Notes: a model not told the origin generated them from the letters alone. A stretch of DNA of 64,000 bases from Dolichospermum sp. LEGE 00240 (GCF_015207875.1 NZ_JADEVZ010000003.1:1-64000), one strand, 5' to 3'; shown: positions 42,461-52,600, counted from the first letter of the stretch. Numbers and translations: made by a program.

Positions 42461-42619
42461 AGTATTTTTCTCTTAACTCGAATTTACACTCTGGAAAATG
42501 AACTTGAGACTAATTATCTGCAAAAACTTGATGAATGGACCTGTAATTAGAATTTAGTGAGTTAAACTCAATGAAATCATTAGGGTTAATCACTGAAAAA
42601 GTTACCAAAATCACTAGAT

Positions 42620-43198
42620 ATGCATTATACTATGTCCAACTCAAATCTTAAAAATGTCGCTTACCCCACTCTACCGCTATTAGATACCCTCTGGAACCAA
42701 GATCAGCAAAGACGACTAATTCAGGGAGAAGTATTCACAGAAATTCGATCTCATACCCACTGGGGTGGTGCTGTTACTGCTTGGATGTATGTACCACTAG
42801 TTAGATCCCATGTCTGGCAACAAATTACAGATTACCCCCGTTGGATCCAATATTTTCCCGATATTACCAAAAGCGAGGTTATATCCAGGGGAGATGTTAA
42901 ACGTCTGTATCAGGCAGCACAAAAAGCCTTTTTATTTTTGACAGCCCAAGTAGAAATTTATCTGAGTGTGGTGGAAGTATTAGGACAGCAAATCCACTTT
43001 CAGATGGAAAAAGGTTCATTTACAGATTTTCACGCCAAGTTAGAACTTCAAGATATGGGTAATGGTACTCTGTTAGCTTATACGGTACAAGCCACCCCCA
43101 ACATCCCTATTCCCGGGATTTTTATTGAACAAGCAATGAATTTGGAGTTGCCAGCAAATCTGTGTAAAATGCGGCAGGTGCTTTGTAATCATCAATAA
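42620..43198 (+). CDS. SRPBCC-family (polyketide cyclase / COQ10-like) protein
   Basis: 192 residues, or 188 from a second ATG at 42632. START-like fold signature: GGAVTAWMYVPLVRSHVWQQITDYPRWIQYFPDITKSEVI (the YxxWxxFxPxI pattern), later QMEKGSFTDFHAKLEL and TLLAYTVQATPNIPIPG. Such proteins bind lipids or isoprenoid-like ligands. The next gene starts five bases after the stop, so they are probably in operon. Confidence 0.8.
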   Translation: MHYTMSNSNLKNVAYPTLPLLDTLWNQDQQRRLIQGEVFTEIRSHTHWGGAVTAWMYVPLVRSHVWQQITDYPRWIQYFPDITKSEVISRGDVKRLYQAAQKAFLFLTAQVEIYLSVVEVLGQQIHFQMEKGSFTDFHAKLELQDMGNGTLLAYTVQATPNIPIPGIFIEQAMNLELPANLCKMRQVLCNHQ

Positions 43199-43203
43199 TA
43201 GCA

Positions 43204-43770
43204 ATGTCACAGGCAACAACTATTTTGGATTTTTGGTTTGGTCATCTAAATGACCCAAATTACGGGAAAATTCAACCGTTTTGGTTTGAAAAACAACCAG
43301 ATTTCGATGCTAAAGTCCGCGACTTTTTTTTGGAAGATTACCAAAAAGCAGTAGCAGGATATTTACATGATTGGATGAATTCACCAGAAACCTGTCTAGC
43401 TTTAATTCTGTTGCTAGATCAATTTCCCCGAAATATGTTTCGCGATACCCCACAAGCCTTTGCAACGGACTGGGAAGCACTATCATTAGCGCAACACGCC
43501 ACAAACAAAGGCTATGATAGACAACTATTAGCTGTGCAACGCTGGTTTATATATTTACCCTTTGAGCATAGTGAAAATATAGGAGATCAGCGTAAGTGCA
43601 TCAAACTATTTCAAAGTCTTAGCCATGATCCCTACAGTGCAAAAGCGATCGCATCAGCTTTTCAACACAAGGAAATAATTGCCCGATTTGGTCGTTTTCC
43701 CCATCGTAATGCCATTTTAGGACGTATCTCTACTCCAGAAGAAGAGGAATTTTTAGCTTCTACTGTTTAA
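43204..43770 (+). CDS. DUF924 family protein
   Basis: 188 residues: ILDFWFGHLND, KIQPFWFEKQPDFDAKVRDFF, LILLLDQFPRNMFR, RQLLAVQRWFIYLPFEHSEN, and HRNAILGRISTPEE. This is a full DUF924 protein, a TPR-like all-alpha family of unknown function widespread in bacteria and plants. Probably co-transcribed with the SRPBCC gene. Confidence 0.9.
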   Translation: MSQATTILDFWFGHLNDPNYGKIQPFWFEKQPDFDAKVRDFFLEDYQKAVAGYLHDWMNSPETCLALILLLDQFPRNMFRDTPQAFATDWEALSLAQHATNKGYDRQLLAVQRWFIYLPFEHSENIGDQRKCIKLFQSLSHDPYSAKAIASAFQHKEIIARFGRFPHRNAILGRISTPEEEEFLASTV

Positions 43771-44211
43771 GCTAAAAAAAAATTGGCGTTGCTGATAGCC
43801 TGCGTGGCGTATCCCTGCGGGAGCCGGAGGCATTAGCCATATTGAGGTGAGGTACGAAATTCCCAAGTTGAACCTTTAAAACTCAAACCTCAGTGCGTCT
43901 TTGCGTGAGACTAAAATTCATACCCTTAATCAGCAACGCCAAAAAATTTAATCTAAGCAATCATAAGTTAACTCTTATAGTATGTATTGATAAAACCAAT
44001 GGTTTATTTCAATATATTTTTGATACTTTGCAGCAAGGCTTTACTCAAGTGTGGTAGTATAACCACCAATGGTGTGTAACCTTGGTGACTTGACAAGAAT
44101 ATCAATATTTTACGGCAATATACTTTTCCTACTCAATAGCAAACCGTTAGTTTAACTGTGGTAATTTAACCTGTTGTTTTAGTTCAAACCTCGAAAAACA
44201 TCATTTATTTT
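43771..44211. other. 441-bp intergenic region
   Basis: It holds a 156-bp GGCGTTGCTGA element (43785-43940) and A/T-rich DNA that must contain the promoter of the exoprotein gene. No clear box. Confidence 0.55.
43785..43940. repeat. 156-bp GGCGTTGCTGA-ended element with internal insertion
   Basis: The ends GGCGTTGCTGA and TCAGCAACGCC match the 112-bp copy at 30350-30461, but about 50 bp (GCGTGGCGTATCCCTGCGGGAGCC...) is added after the left end. Confidence 0.7.
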
Positions 44212-47079
44212 ATGGACTTTTTAATTAATTCCGCGCTAACCTTAGCTTCTAATCAACTTAAATATTTTTCTCGTTTAAATAACTTCTGGCAGGTTTTTGA
44301 TACTGCTTTTGGTACACAATACAACCGCAGCCTTGCGGAAATTCTGCGGTTACAGTGGGAAACTGGGGATTTTAGTCAACTTCCCCAAATAGAAGTTCTC
44401 GATAGTAGTATTCTTGGCGGTGCTAATGGCGCTTATGCTAGTAGCACAAATAAGATTTATTTATCAAATACCTTTGTTGCTGCTGCTTCTTTAGCAGCTA
44501 TTAGTAGGGTATTGTTAGAGGAAATTGGGCATTTTGTAGATGCTAAAATTAACCAGACGGATAGCGCTGGAGATGAAGGGGCAATTTTTGCGGCTTTGGT
44601 ACAGGGTCAAAATCTGGATGTGGAGACCTTACGAGTATTAAAGACAGAGAATGATCATAGTATAATTACTTTGAATGGGCAAAGTACCCCAGTAGAGCAG
44701 TCAGTTAACCTAAGCATTTCCCCTAGTAATGTAACTCAAACAGAGGGAAATTCAGGTACAAAAGCCTTTACCTTCACTGTCACCCGCAGTGAAGATACCA
44801 GTGGTAGCAGCAGTGCTAATTGGGCAGTAACCGGGTCTGGTACTAACCAAGCAGATGTTACGGATTTTGGTGGAACTTTTCCAACTAGCACGGTGGTTTT
44901 TGCAGCAGGTGAAACCACTAAAACTATCATAGTAGATGTGTTAGGAGACACCACTGTTGAGCCGGATGAAGGGTTTACAGTTACCCTTTCCAACCCCACC
45001 AATGCTACCATTACCACTGCAACTGCTGTAGGAACTATCGAAAACGATGATGATGTTGCTCTGGTCTTAGTTTCTCAGATTCTTGGTTCTGGTGTGACGA
45101 CGGTAAAAGATGCTAAATTTACTGGGAGTAGCCAAGCTGTTGATACTTTTACTAATTCATCTGTTGGCATTGGTATTACTTCAGGAATTGTTCTGAGTTC
45201 TGGGAAAGTAGCCGATATCTACGGGAATAACGTCGATAATATTAGCACAGATTTTTCTGGAGCGGGCGATGCTGACTTGAATAAGCTGGTGAATGGATCT
45301 ACCGAAGATGCTGCCGTTTTGGAGTTTGATTTCATACCAACAGATAGTTTTGTCAGTTTCGACTATGTTTTTGCATCTGAGGAGTATAAGGAATATGTTA
45401 ATAGCCAGTATAACGATGTTTTTGGTTTTTTTGTAACCGATACCTCTGGAATAACAACCAATATTGCCGTTATTCCAGGAACACAAACTCCCATCACCGT
45501 CAATAACATTAACGATCAAAAAAATGCAAATCTCTATCGTGACAACCCACAATCAGGGAGTGGAAGCACCTATAATACAAAGTTTGATGGGTTTACGTCA
45601 GTTTTGACTGCTACAACTCCAGTTAAGCCGGGTGAAACTTATAAGTTTAAATTAGCTCTTGCTGATACTGCTGACTCTGCGCTTGATTCGGCAATTTTTA
45701 TTGGTAAGGGTTTTAGTTCCTCATCCCTGGTTGCTAGCAACGACTCTTTCCTGGTCACATCAGCTTCACAAGCAAGTTTTGATGTTCTTAAGAATGATTT
45801 TGTCTCTTCTGGCAAACCTGTTATCTTAGACTTTAATTCTGTGAGTGATAAGGGAGGGAAGGTTTCTAGGGACAACAATCAAACGCCAACAGACCTATCC
45901 GATGACAAATTACTTTACACTCCACCCTTAGACTTTAATGGTATAGATACCTTCCAGTATACATTGGGAGATGGCCAAAATGGGACTGCTACTGGGAAAG
46001 TTTCCATTGAAGTTAAGAATATCTCGCTGGCGATCGCATCTACCAATGCCACCCAAACAGAAGGGAATTCAGGTACAAAAGCCTTTACCTTCACTGTCAC
46101 CCGCAGTGAAGATACCAGTGGTAGCAGCAGTGCTAATTGGGCAGTAACAGGGTCTGGTACTGACCAAGCAGATGTTACGGATTTTGGTGGAACCCTACCA
46201 ACTGGTACGGTGGGTTTTGCAGCAGGTGAAACCACTAAAACTATCATAGTAGATGTGTTAGGAGACACCACTGTTGAGCCGGATGAAGGGTTTACAGTTA
46301 CCCTTTCCAACCCCACCAATGCTACCATTACCACTGCAACTGCTGTAGGAACTATTACCAATGACGATCGCACCCTCACCCCCATTACTGATTATGCACC
46401 CAACGTGAATATATCCACGGGTTTGATTTTCAGCACCAATGGCGGAGGAAATCTGTCTTTAGACACAAATAGACTATCCGCGTCTAATGAAGTTACTGGT
46501 GTCCAAAATGGAACAAAGTCCAATTTCAACCACTTATTTGGACTATATGAGGTTGTGGATGCTGAAGGAGGAATTAATACTGAGAAAGGGGTATTAAAAC
46601 CGGGAGATAGCGATTATGCGTTTTACGCTCTCACCACTGCTAGAGTCAAGGACTTTATAGTGCAAGCAGGTAGTAGCGATACTCCCAGCACCGCTACACA
46701 ATTAGGGTCTGGTGTGTCACTTCAAGGTAATAAGTTTTATGCTCCTTTTGTTATTGCTAACTGTGGAACTTACTTCCCCAATTTACAACAGGGAGTAGAA
46801 GATTTCGTCGCTGCTGAAAACGGAGACGTAAACCGGTTTGCCAATGCACCTCAATATGTCCGAGACCTTGTTGCTACGGAAGCAGGTAATGAGTTCAATA
46901 ATGCACCTAGATTCCTACAGGAACCTGTAGCCTATTTTAGCTTTGGGTCAGCTAATCCCGATAAATCTCCCCACCTCCGTTCCTATGGTAATGGGGTCTA
47001 TGGATTTGAGGATTTACCCGCTACCGCTACCCAATATTCCAACAATGATTTCAATGATGCGGTTTTTGCTCTTTCTTAA
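44212..47079 (+). CDS. Large Calx-beta exoprotein with choice-of-anchor L and DUF4114 domains
   Basis: 955 residues. N-terminal 150 residues: a cyanobacterial exoprotein head with a peptidase-like LLEEIGHFVD motif. Then Calx-beta 1 (about 173-278), a choice-of-anchor-L type domain (about 280-500; FDFIPTDSFVSFDYVFASEEY), an Ig/cadherin-like domain with VLKNDF (about 505-600), Calx-beta 2 (about 605-722), and a C-terminal DUF4114 (about 750-955; NNDFNDAVFAL). No classical signal peptide is present; many such proteins leave by type I secretion through an RTX-like or uncharacterised C-terminus. The two Calx-beta units are almost identical in DNA. Likely a surface or matrix protein that binds calcium. 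Confidence 0.85.
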   Translation: MDFLINSALTLASNQLKYFSRLNNFWQVFDTAFGTQYNRSLAEILRLQWETGDFSQLPQIEVLDSSILGGANGAYASSTNKIYLSNTFVAAASLAAISRVLLEEIGHFVDAKINQTDSAGDEGAIFAALVQGQNLDVETLRVLKTENDHSIITLNGQSTPVEQSVNLSISPSNVTQTEGNSGTKAFTFTVTRSEDTSGSSSANWAVTGSGTNQADVTDFGGTFPTSTVVFAAGETTKTIIVDVLGDTTVEPDEGFTVTLSNPTNATITTATAVGTIENDDDVALVLVSQILGSGVTTVKDAKFTGSSQAVDTFTNSSVGIGITSGIVLSSGKVADIYGNNVDNISTDFSGAGDADLNKLVNGSTEDAAVLEFDFIPTDSFVSFDYVFASEEYKEYVNSQYNDVFGFFVTDTSGITTNIAVIPGTQTPITVNNINDQKNANLYRDNPQSGSGSTYNTKFDGFTSVLTATTPVKPGETYKFKLALADTADSALDSAIFIGKGFSSSSLVASNDSFLVTSASQASFDVLKNDFVSSGKPVILDFNSVSDKGGKVSRDNNQTPTDLSDDKLLYTPPLDFNGIDTFQYTLGDGQNGTATGKVSIEVKNISLAIASTNATQTEGNSGTKAFTFTVTRSEDTSGSSSANWAVTGSGTDQADVTDFGGTLPTGTVGFAAGETTKTIIVDVLGDTTVEPDEGFTVTLSNPTNATITTATAVGTITNDDRTLTPITDYAPNVNISTGLIFSTNGGGNLSLDTNRLSASNEVTGVQNGTKSNFNHLFGLYEVVDAEGGINTEKGVLKPGDSDYAFYALTTARVKDFIVQAGSSDTPSTATQLGSGVSLQGNKFYAPFVIANCGTYFPNLQQGVEDFVAAENGDVNRFANAPQYVRDLVATEAGNEFNNAPRFLQEPVAYFSFGSANPDKSPHLRSYGNGVYGFEDLPATATQYSNNDFNDAVFALS

Positions 47080-47720
47080 ACTTGAGGTTGTTGGTTTCTC
47101 AACTTCTCCATCCGGTAATAGGGAACTCCTAACTGGGAACAGGGCCAGAGCAAAGAGAAAAAATTTTGCCATAATATTCAAAAATATCGCTTATTTCTTT
47201 TAGACAGCAAGTCTTATGAGATTTCTGGCGTTGCTGATTAAGGGTATGAATTTTAGTCTCACGCAAAGGCGCAAAGCTTAGTGATGCAGAAAAGTCCTGA
47301 ACGATTGAAATATGGGTAATTTTAGAGAGACGAAGATGACAAAGAGGGGGAAGCTTAGTGGTGCAGAAAACTTTTTTGAGTTTCACAATGAAAAGCCTGA
47401 AGGGTTAAAATAGAAGCTGAAACCCAATGACCTCGTTCGATGTCTTGAGAAATCCCAAATCCATTGTTTCGGGTATAATCATTTATTTATAGGTGTTTCA
47501 GGGGTTTTCTGCACCACCAAGGAAGCTTGGAGTCAGTGTTTAGCTGAAATGATCGCAGTTCAGAGAATTAATGATGATTTTGTTAGTGATGTTTTTGGAG
47601 TTGTTTCTAAGAGACTTCCAAATAAAAAAATGTCCCAAAACTGATGCAAAAATTCTCTCTCTGTGTACTCTGTGCCTCTGTGGTTCGTTTCTTGGGATAA
47701 TTTATTTCTGGGAAGTCTCT
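47080..47720. other. Intergenic region with repeat fragments
   Basis: It contains a half GGCGTTGCTGA element (47227-47275), repeated GGTGCAGAAAA / GCACCACTAAGC-type text, and a CTCTGTGTACTCTGTGCCTCTGTGG tract. No gene is supported. Confidence 0.5.
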
Positions 47721-47867
47721 AACGGAAAAATATGGCAATTTGGAAAATTGGGTGGTGATGTGTTTACTCGAAATAAAAATCTATATATGATTCAAGATTT
47801 AGATAAATTATTTGCTGCGGTGAATTATATTTTCCAACAATGTGAATTAAAAATCCAAAAACAATAA
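47721..47867 (+). pseudogene. Remnant of a nuclease-type hypothetical gene (C-terminal end)
   Basis: The frame reads NGKIWQFGKLGGDVFTRNKN and then LYMIQDLDKLFAAVNYIF. This resembles the C-terminal part of cyanobacterial PD-(D/E)XK-type hypothetical proteins (xxIWQFGKLDR...L...DL..LL). The N-terminus is replaced by repeat text. Weak evidence. Confidence 0.3.
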
Positions 47868-47929
47868 ATAATCTCATCTATTTTGAACTGCGGAAAGTTG
47901 GATTAAATTAACACAAAACTGCATTTATC

Positions 47930-48814
47930 ATGACAGATTCTCCGAAAACTTGGACTTGGCAAAATTTCCCCATCTGTTACCAAACTCAGGGGACTACTGG
48001 CCCTGCGGTGATTTTCATTCATGGTTTTGGCGCATCATGGTTGCATTGGCGCAAAAATATCCCAGCTTTAGCTGCAAATTGCCGAGTTTATGCAATTGAT
48101 TTAATTGGTTTTGGAGGTTCAGCTAAACCCAAACCAGGGGAAATTATCTATACCTTAGAAACTTGGGGACAACAAGTAGCAGATTTTTGTCGGGAAGTGG
48201 TGGGTGAACCTGCATTTTTGGTAGGTAATTCTATTGGTTGTATTGTCGCTATGCAAGCGGCGGTAATTAACCCGGATATGGCATTGGGAACTGCTTTGCT
48301 TAACTGTTCTTTGCGGTTATTACATGATCGTAAACGTTCGAGCCTACCTTGGATTAAGCGATTTGGTACACCAATTTTACAAAACTTATTGGCGATTAAA
48401 TCTGTAGGTAATTTCTTTTTTAATCGTCTAGCTCAACCACCAACAGTAAAAAAGATTCTTTTACAAGCCTATGCTAACGGAGAAACGGTAACAGATGAGT
48501 TAGTAGATATTTTGATGACACCGGCAAAAGATCCCGGTGCAGCGGCTGTATTCTTGGCTTTTACTGCTTATTCTAGTGGACCTTTACCGGAAGACTTATT
48601 ACCCATATTATCTTGTCCAGTAATTATTTTATGGGGAACGGCTGACCCTTGGGAACCTATTAATTTAGGTAGGGAGTTAGCCAATTTTCCCCAAGTTCAA
48701 AAGTTTATTTCTTTAGCAGGTGTGGGACATTGTCCTCAAGATGAAGCACCTGAATTAGTAAATCCAATTTTACTTGATTGGATTACTAATCAGCAGCAAT
48801 CTATCTCTAAATAA
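47930..48814 (+). CDS. Alpha/beta hydrolase
   Basis: 294 residues. Oxyanion motif HGFGASWLHWRKNIPAL, nucleophile elbow VGNSIGCIV (GNSIG), Asp in LWGTADPWEP, and His in AGVGHCPQDEAPE. Probably a plastid-type pheophytinase/esterase-like or related hydrolase widespread in cyanobacteria; the substrate cannot be told. It is convergent with the peptide cluster, with 14 bases between the stops. Confidence 0.87.
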   Translation: MTDSPKTWTWQNFPICYQTQGTTGPAVIFIHGFGASWLHWRKNIPALAANCRVYAIDLIGFGGSAKPKPGEIIYTLETWGQQVADFCREVVGEPAFLVGNSIGCIVAMQAAVINPDMALGTALLNCSLRLLHDRKRSSLPWIKRFGTPILQNLLAIKSVGNFFFNRLAQPPTVKKILLQAYANGETVTDELVDILMTPAKDPGAAAVFLAFTAYSSGPLPEDLLPILSCPVIILWGTADPWEPINLGRELANFPQVQKFISLAGVGHCPQDEAPELVNPILLDWITNQQQSISK

Positions 48815-48828
48815 ATTCGGCTAACTTG

Positions 48829-48999
48829 TCACCAATGGCGACGGCGGGGTCTCCAACCCCAGCCTATTGGTCGGCGACCAAACCAGCCACCACGACTACC
48901 GCCCCAGTGACCACCAGATAGAAGTTGCTGTTCTTCTATAGATAGTTCTACAAATAAATCAGACAAAATATTTTGAGATGGAATAATTTGCTTCGACAT
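48829..48999 (-). CDS. Double-glycine leader peptide A (Trp/Gly/Arg-rich core)
   Basis: 56 residues from the ATG at 48999. Leader: LSDLFVELSIEEQQLLSGG, with the LS-x-EEQ-x-L-x-GG pattern cleaved by C39 peptidases. The core after GG is HWGGSRGGWFGRRPIGWGWRPRRRHW-type, 26 residues, very basic and rich in Gly/Trp/Arg. It has no Cys, so thioether or disulfide bridges are impossible; it could act unmodified as a cationic peptide or be modified elsewhere. It lies last in the minus-strand peptide cluster. Expression is not shown by the sequence. Confidence 0.75.
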   Translation of the reverse strand: MSKQIIPSQNILSDLFVELSIEEQQLLSGGHWGGSRGGWFGRRPIGWGWRPRRRHW

Positions 49000-49017
49000 A
49001 ATAATTGTTAACCTCAA

Positions 49018-49351
49018 TTAATTTTTGACTAGGTTTCTTACAACCATGCTTATTTTATAAAGATATTTCTGATTAATTTAATGCTGCTGTAGTTAGAAAT
49101 ATTAGTTGCTAATTTATATCGTTTGATGCAAATAAATTAACTTATTTTCTAACTAAAGATAGATGCATACAATCCTATTAGAAATGCCCTAATAAAAAAG
49201 GAAAGAGGAGAAGATTAAGCCTGAATTTCGGCATTAGCTACTGCTGATAATTGATATCAAACAATCTATCTGAAAATTTCTCCTCACCCTATAATTTGAA
49301 AATTGAAACCCCAAAACTATCAAAAATAGTCCAGTTAGATATTTTGCCTAT
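49018..49351. other. 334-bp gap between two leader-peptide genes
   Basis: Mostly A/T-rich. No gene or hairpin element stands out. Confidence 0.4.
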
Positions 49352-49573
49352 TTAGGAAGGGTATGAATTACCACGCTGATTATTACGCTCACGATAGCTA
49401 TCTTCTCTGGAATAGGGTGTAGGTTGATCATATTCTGGATAGTCTTTACGACATTTTTTAGGTTGACAACAACAGGGAGGGGGTGACTGGTAACATCCCC
49501 CAGCTAAGAGTTGTTGTTCTTCTGCTGATAATTCTACAAGCAATGTAGATTTATTAGTTTGATTTAACATCAT
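49352..49573 (-). CDS. Double-glycine leader peptide B (Cys-rich start of core)
   Basis: 73 residues from the ATG at 49573 (a second ATG is at 49570). Leader: MLNQTNKSTLLVELSAEEQQLLAGG. The core begins CYQSPPPCCCQPKKC, five Cys within 15 residues, followed by a polar charged tail (DYPEYDQPTPYSREDSYRER). The leader is closely related to that of peptide A (VELSxEEQQLLxGG), showing a common family with unrelated cores. The Cys cluster could form disulfides or bind metal. Confidence 0.75.
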   Translation of the reverse strand: MMLNQTNKSTLLVELSAEEQQLLAGGCYQSPPPCCCQPKKCRKDYPEYDQPTPYSREDSYRERNNQRGNSYPS

Positions 49574-50035
49574 ACGCCTCACTTAGTCGAATTATTTCTG
49601 GTTTTAATTTGCTGACAACTTGACGATAAAATCTGATTTCATGTTTTTGTTTGACATGATTATTAGCCTCAATTTTAGAATAGGTAAATGTTGCCTGTAT
49701 CTCTTTTATAACTATTAATAATTAGAAAAAAATGCCCCCTTAGTTATAGGTTTATATAACTTAAGTTACTCTTGAGTTATAGTTCTATTTAGACAAAATA
49801 TAGCCATCTAGTTTAATTATCAAAAAAATACACAGGGTGTTTTGACGACAGGGTAACGCACCTGACAATAATTGATTTTGATTTGCAAACAAAATTATAA
49901 GTAGGTTAGCATTGAGAATCGTCGTTATGGCAAGGCAAGAGGCAATCATGCAAGAGTGAAGAAGGTTTGGGGGATTTTACTTTTCTTTACATAGATTGGT
50001 TTTATTGTGTTCACCTACTTATTTAATCTATTTCA
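49574..50035. other. 460-bp intergenic region with one MITE-like element
   Basis: It holds the TAAGTAGG element at 49898-50021 and a long A/T-rich stretch. Promoter(s) of the two downstream peptide genes are likely in the part next to 49573, but no box is clear. Confidence 0.5.
49898..50021. repeat. 124-bp MITE-like element, TAAGTAGGT/ACCTACTTA family
   Basis: It starts TAAGTAGGTTAGCATTGAGA and ends ATTGTGTTCACCTACTTA. It is in reverse orientation relative to the copy at 35840. Its right end is 15 bases from the 3' end of the next peptide gene. Confidence 0.8.
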
Positions 50036-50359
50036 TCAAAGGAAGTTATGGAGAAAATCTGGTAATAAATTACTCAATTTATCACTGCTAGAACTAACTG
50101 TTAGCAATCCAAACGTCAAAGAAAGTGCTATGGTTATTTGGGATAATTTATATTTAGTAGTTTGTGAAGTAGAATCACCTGAAGCGAGAGTTAAATCATT
50201 TTTGCCCTCAGTTTCCAGATCGGTTTTTTGGAAGAATAATTTACCATCAGCGAATAAACCTAACATGGGTAAAATTTGCCCACCGACAAGAGATTCTTGT
50301 TCTGTATCATCAAGATATTTAAATAATTGATGGTGATTTAATTGAGTATTCTTCAGCAT
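50036..50359 (-). CDS. Double-glycine-type leader protein C
   Basis: 107 residues. The N-terminus KYLDDTEQESLVGGQILPML resembles a GG leader (hydrophobic-acidic helix then L-x-GG). The remainder is 75 residues with one probable membrane helix (QITIALSLTFGLLTVSSSSD). It lies 72 bases downstream of the exporter gene on the same strand, so it is either a substrate or an accessory/immunity protein. The leader pattern is weaker than in the other three. Confidence 0.55.
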   Translation of the reverse strand: MLKNTQLNHHQLFKYLDDTEQESLVGGQILPMLGLFADGKLFFQKTDLETEGKNDLTLASGDSTSQTTKYKLSQITIALSLTFGLLTVSSSSDKLSNLLPDFLHNFL

Positions 50360-50431
50360 ATTATTACTCCTTAGATAAGCAACTAGTTTAAGTTGAGTGA
50401 TAGAGAGATAAAAACTTTAAAAAACATTTAT

Positions 50432-52600
50432 TTATATAGTTAAAAACTGTAAATGCTCTCCGGGTTTTGATAAGAAAGTATCAGGAGTTCCTTGAATTTG
50501 TACTTGACCTTTTTCTATGAGAACAATCCAATCAGCCCGGTGGATAACGCTGGGACGATGGGTAATTAAAATTGTGGTTTTACCTCTGCGATATTCTAAA
50601 AGCCGATCTAAAACATGAGCTTCACTCATAGGGTCTAATCCGGCGGTAGCTTCATCTAAAATCAGTATAGGTGGATTTGTGAGAATGCCGCGAGCGATCG
50701 CTAATCTTTGTCTTTGTCCCCCAGAAAGATTTGCTCCAAACTCCCCTAATACGGTTTGATATTTACTAGGTAATTGACTAATAAAACCATCCGCATCAGC
50801 AATATCACAAGCTTGAACTATATCTTCAAAAGCAATATTAGGTGTACCTAAACGGAAATTTTCTAAAATAGAACGACTCCAAAAATGAGGTTCTTGGGGA
50901 ACATAAACTACTTGTTGTCGGTAACAATCTAAAGCAATATCTTGGATATTAAAAAAGCCGATGCGGATATTACCAGAATCTGGGACATATAACCCAGCCA
51001 ATAATTTAGCTAAAGTGCTTTTACCACAGCCTGATTTACCAATTAAAGCAATGACTTTTCCACCAGGAAGCTGAAGAGAAAAATCATCTAATAAGTCAAC
51101 TCTACCTGCATGATGAAATTGGAGATGGGAACAATTAATATCTGCCAAACTAGAAATTTGTGCAGTTGGTTTTTGACTTCCTCCTACTACTTCTGGTGTG
51201 GCATCAATAACTTCCAATAATCGAGAAACTGCTGTTTGGGAACGAAAATATTCATCAACAAAGCCAACTAATGAGTTAATTAAAGCTAAAACATTAACTT
51301 GTAAGGCATTAAAAGCTAACATTTGTCCAATACTTAAATTGCCTTTAATTACTAACATACTCCCCATTCCTAACAAGATAACACCACCAATTGTAGATAT
51401 GATTTTAGCAACAGTTCCATTGATAATTGCTATTTGCACTGTGCTAAAAGCAAGATTGGCTAAACGACCAAACCGACTTTGAAATTCATCCCAAAATTGA
51501 GGAGCAGCATTTGTAGTTTTCATTACCTGTGCCCCTTTAAATGTTTCTACTAAAACACCTTGATTTTCTGCTCCTAAGACTAAAAGACTGCGGGTTTTTT
51601 GTTGCAGAATAGGTAAAAAAGGTAAAGTAGATACAGTCATTACAGCAGCAACTAATAAAACTGCTATTGTCAATTGCCAACTATAAAATAACATTAAAGA
51701 AAAAGATATTACAGCAATAAAAAATTGACTAGGTAAAACAATCACAATCTGTGATACTAGTTGGTTAATTTCTCCAATATCTCGCAGTCGGCTAGTAATT
51801 TCCCCACTGCGACGGGATTCATAATAATTTAAGGGTAATTGGAGAAGTTTACGCCCAAATTCTAGAACTAAACCTAGTTGTAATTTTTGTCCAAAATGAG
51901 AAATCATTAAGGCTTGAAATACTTGCAATCCTCCACCAAATAAACTCATAACAACAACAGCGGAAACTACAACAGTGAGTAATTGTACATCTCCACGTAC
52001 GAGAACATCATCTGTTAATAATTGAATTAAAACAGGAGTTCCTAGTGCTAGTAAACCCAGGACAATATTGATCATTAAAACCTGAGTTAGCAACCCACGA
52101 TAGGGTAAAAGGCGGCGAAAAAAGCGCGTGATCCCACCTTTTGATTGTTCTTGGGGTTGTTCAAAAAAGCGGTCTGGATCTGGCTCTAATAAGAGCATGA
52201 CTCCATTCCAAGCATTGGTTAATTCTTCTTTTGTCAGATAACGAAGTCCAACAGCCGGATCAGCAATAACGTATTTTTTTCCTTTTTTACCATATAAAAC
52301 AACCCAATGATAGCCTTGCCAATGGATAATTGCAGGTAATGTAATTTCTGTAATTCTGTCTACAATTTCTGGAGAAGCTTTGACGGCTCTAGCATTAAAA
52401 CCGAGATTTTCTGAACCTCTTTTTAACCCTAATAATGTTGTTCCTAATTGTCCAGTACCAACAGCTTCTCGACTTTTAATCATACTTAAAAACCGTCCAT
52501 AGTGTTTAGTAATAGAAACTAAGCAAGCTGCTCCACAGTCTTCTTCACTTAATTGTAAAACACACTGATAACTTTGATGAGGTTTGAAGATATTAAACAT
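50432..52600 (-). CDS. Peptidase-containing ABC transporter (C39 protease + ABC exporter)
   Basis: 722 residues. C39 domain (1-135): catalytic Cys22 in LSEEDCGAACL, His98 in GYHWVVLYG and Asp114 in VIADP. Membrane domain (about 165-450), with six helices. ATPase domain (about 485-722): GKSGCGKST Walker A, LSGGQRQR signature, ILILDEA Walker B, and H-loop ITHRPS. It cuts double-glycine leaders on the cytoplasmic side and exports the core. An HlyD gene upstream completes the export machine. Complete and apparently functional. Confidence 0.95.
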   Translation of the reverse strand: MFNIFKPHQSYQCVLQLSEEDCGAACLVSITKHYGRFLSMIKSREAVGTGQLGTTLLGLKRGSENLGFNARAVKASPEIVDRITEITLPAIIHWQGYHWVVLYGKKGKKYVIADPAVGLRYLTKEELTNAWNGVMLLLEPDPDRFFEQPQEQSKGGITRFFRRLLPYRGLLTQVLMINIVLGLLALGTPVLIQLLTDDVLVRGDVQLLTVVVSAVVVMSLFGGGLQVFQALMISHFGQKLQLGLVLEFGRKLLQLPLNYYESRRSGEITSRLRDIGEINQLVSQIVIVLPSQFFIAVISFSLMLFYSWQLTIAVLLVAAVMTVSTLPFLPILQQKTRSLLVLGAENQGVLVETFKGAQVMKTTNAAPQFWDEFQSRFGRLANLAFSTVQIAIINGTVAKIISTIGGVILLGMGSMLVIKGNLSIGQMLAFNALQVNVLALINSLVGFVDEYFRSQTAVSRLLEVIDATPEVVGGSQKPTAQISSLADINCSHLQFHHAGRVDLLDDFSLQLPGGKVIALIGKSGCGKSTLAKLLAGLYVPDSGNIRIGFFNIQDIALDCYRQQVVYVPQEPHFWSRSILENFRLGTPNIAFEDIVQACDIADADGFISQLPSKYQTVLGEFGANLSGGQRQRLAIARGILTNPPILILDEATAGLDPMSEAHVLDRLLEYRRGKTTILITHRPSVIHRADWIVLIEKGQVQIQGTPDTFLSKPGEHLQFLTI

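Noticed and set aside
45915-46385. Minus-strand frame of 156 codons inside the Calx-beta exoprotein
   Set aside because: It is the antisense of repeated Calx-beta codons (the same antisense product occurs at 44736-45017), so it is a shadow.
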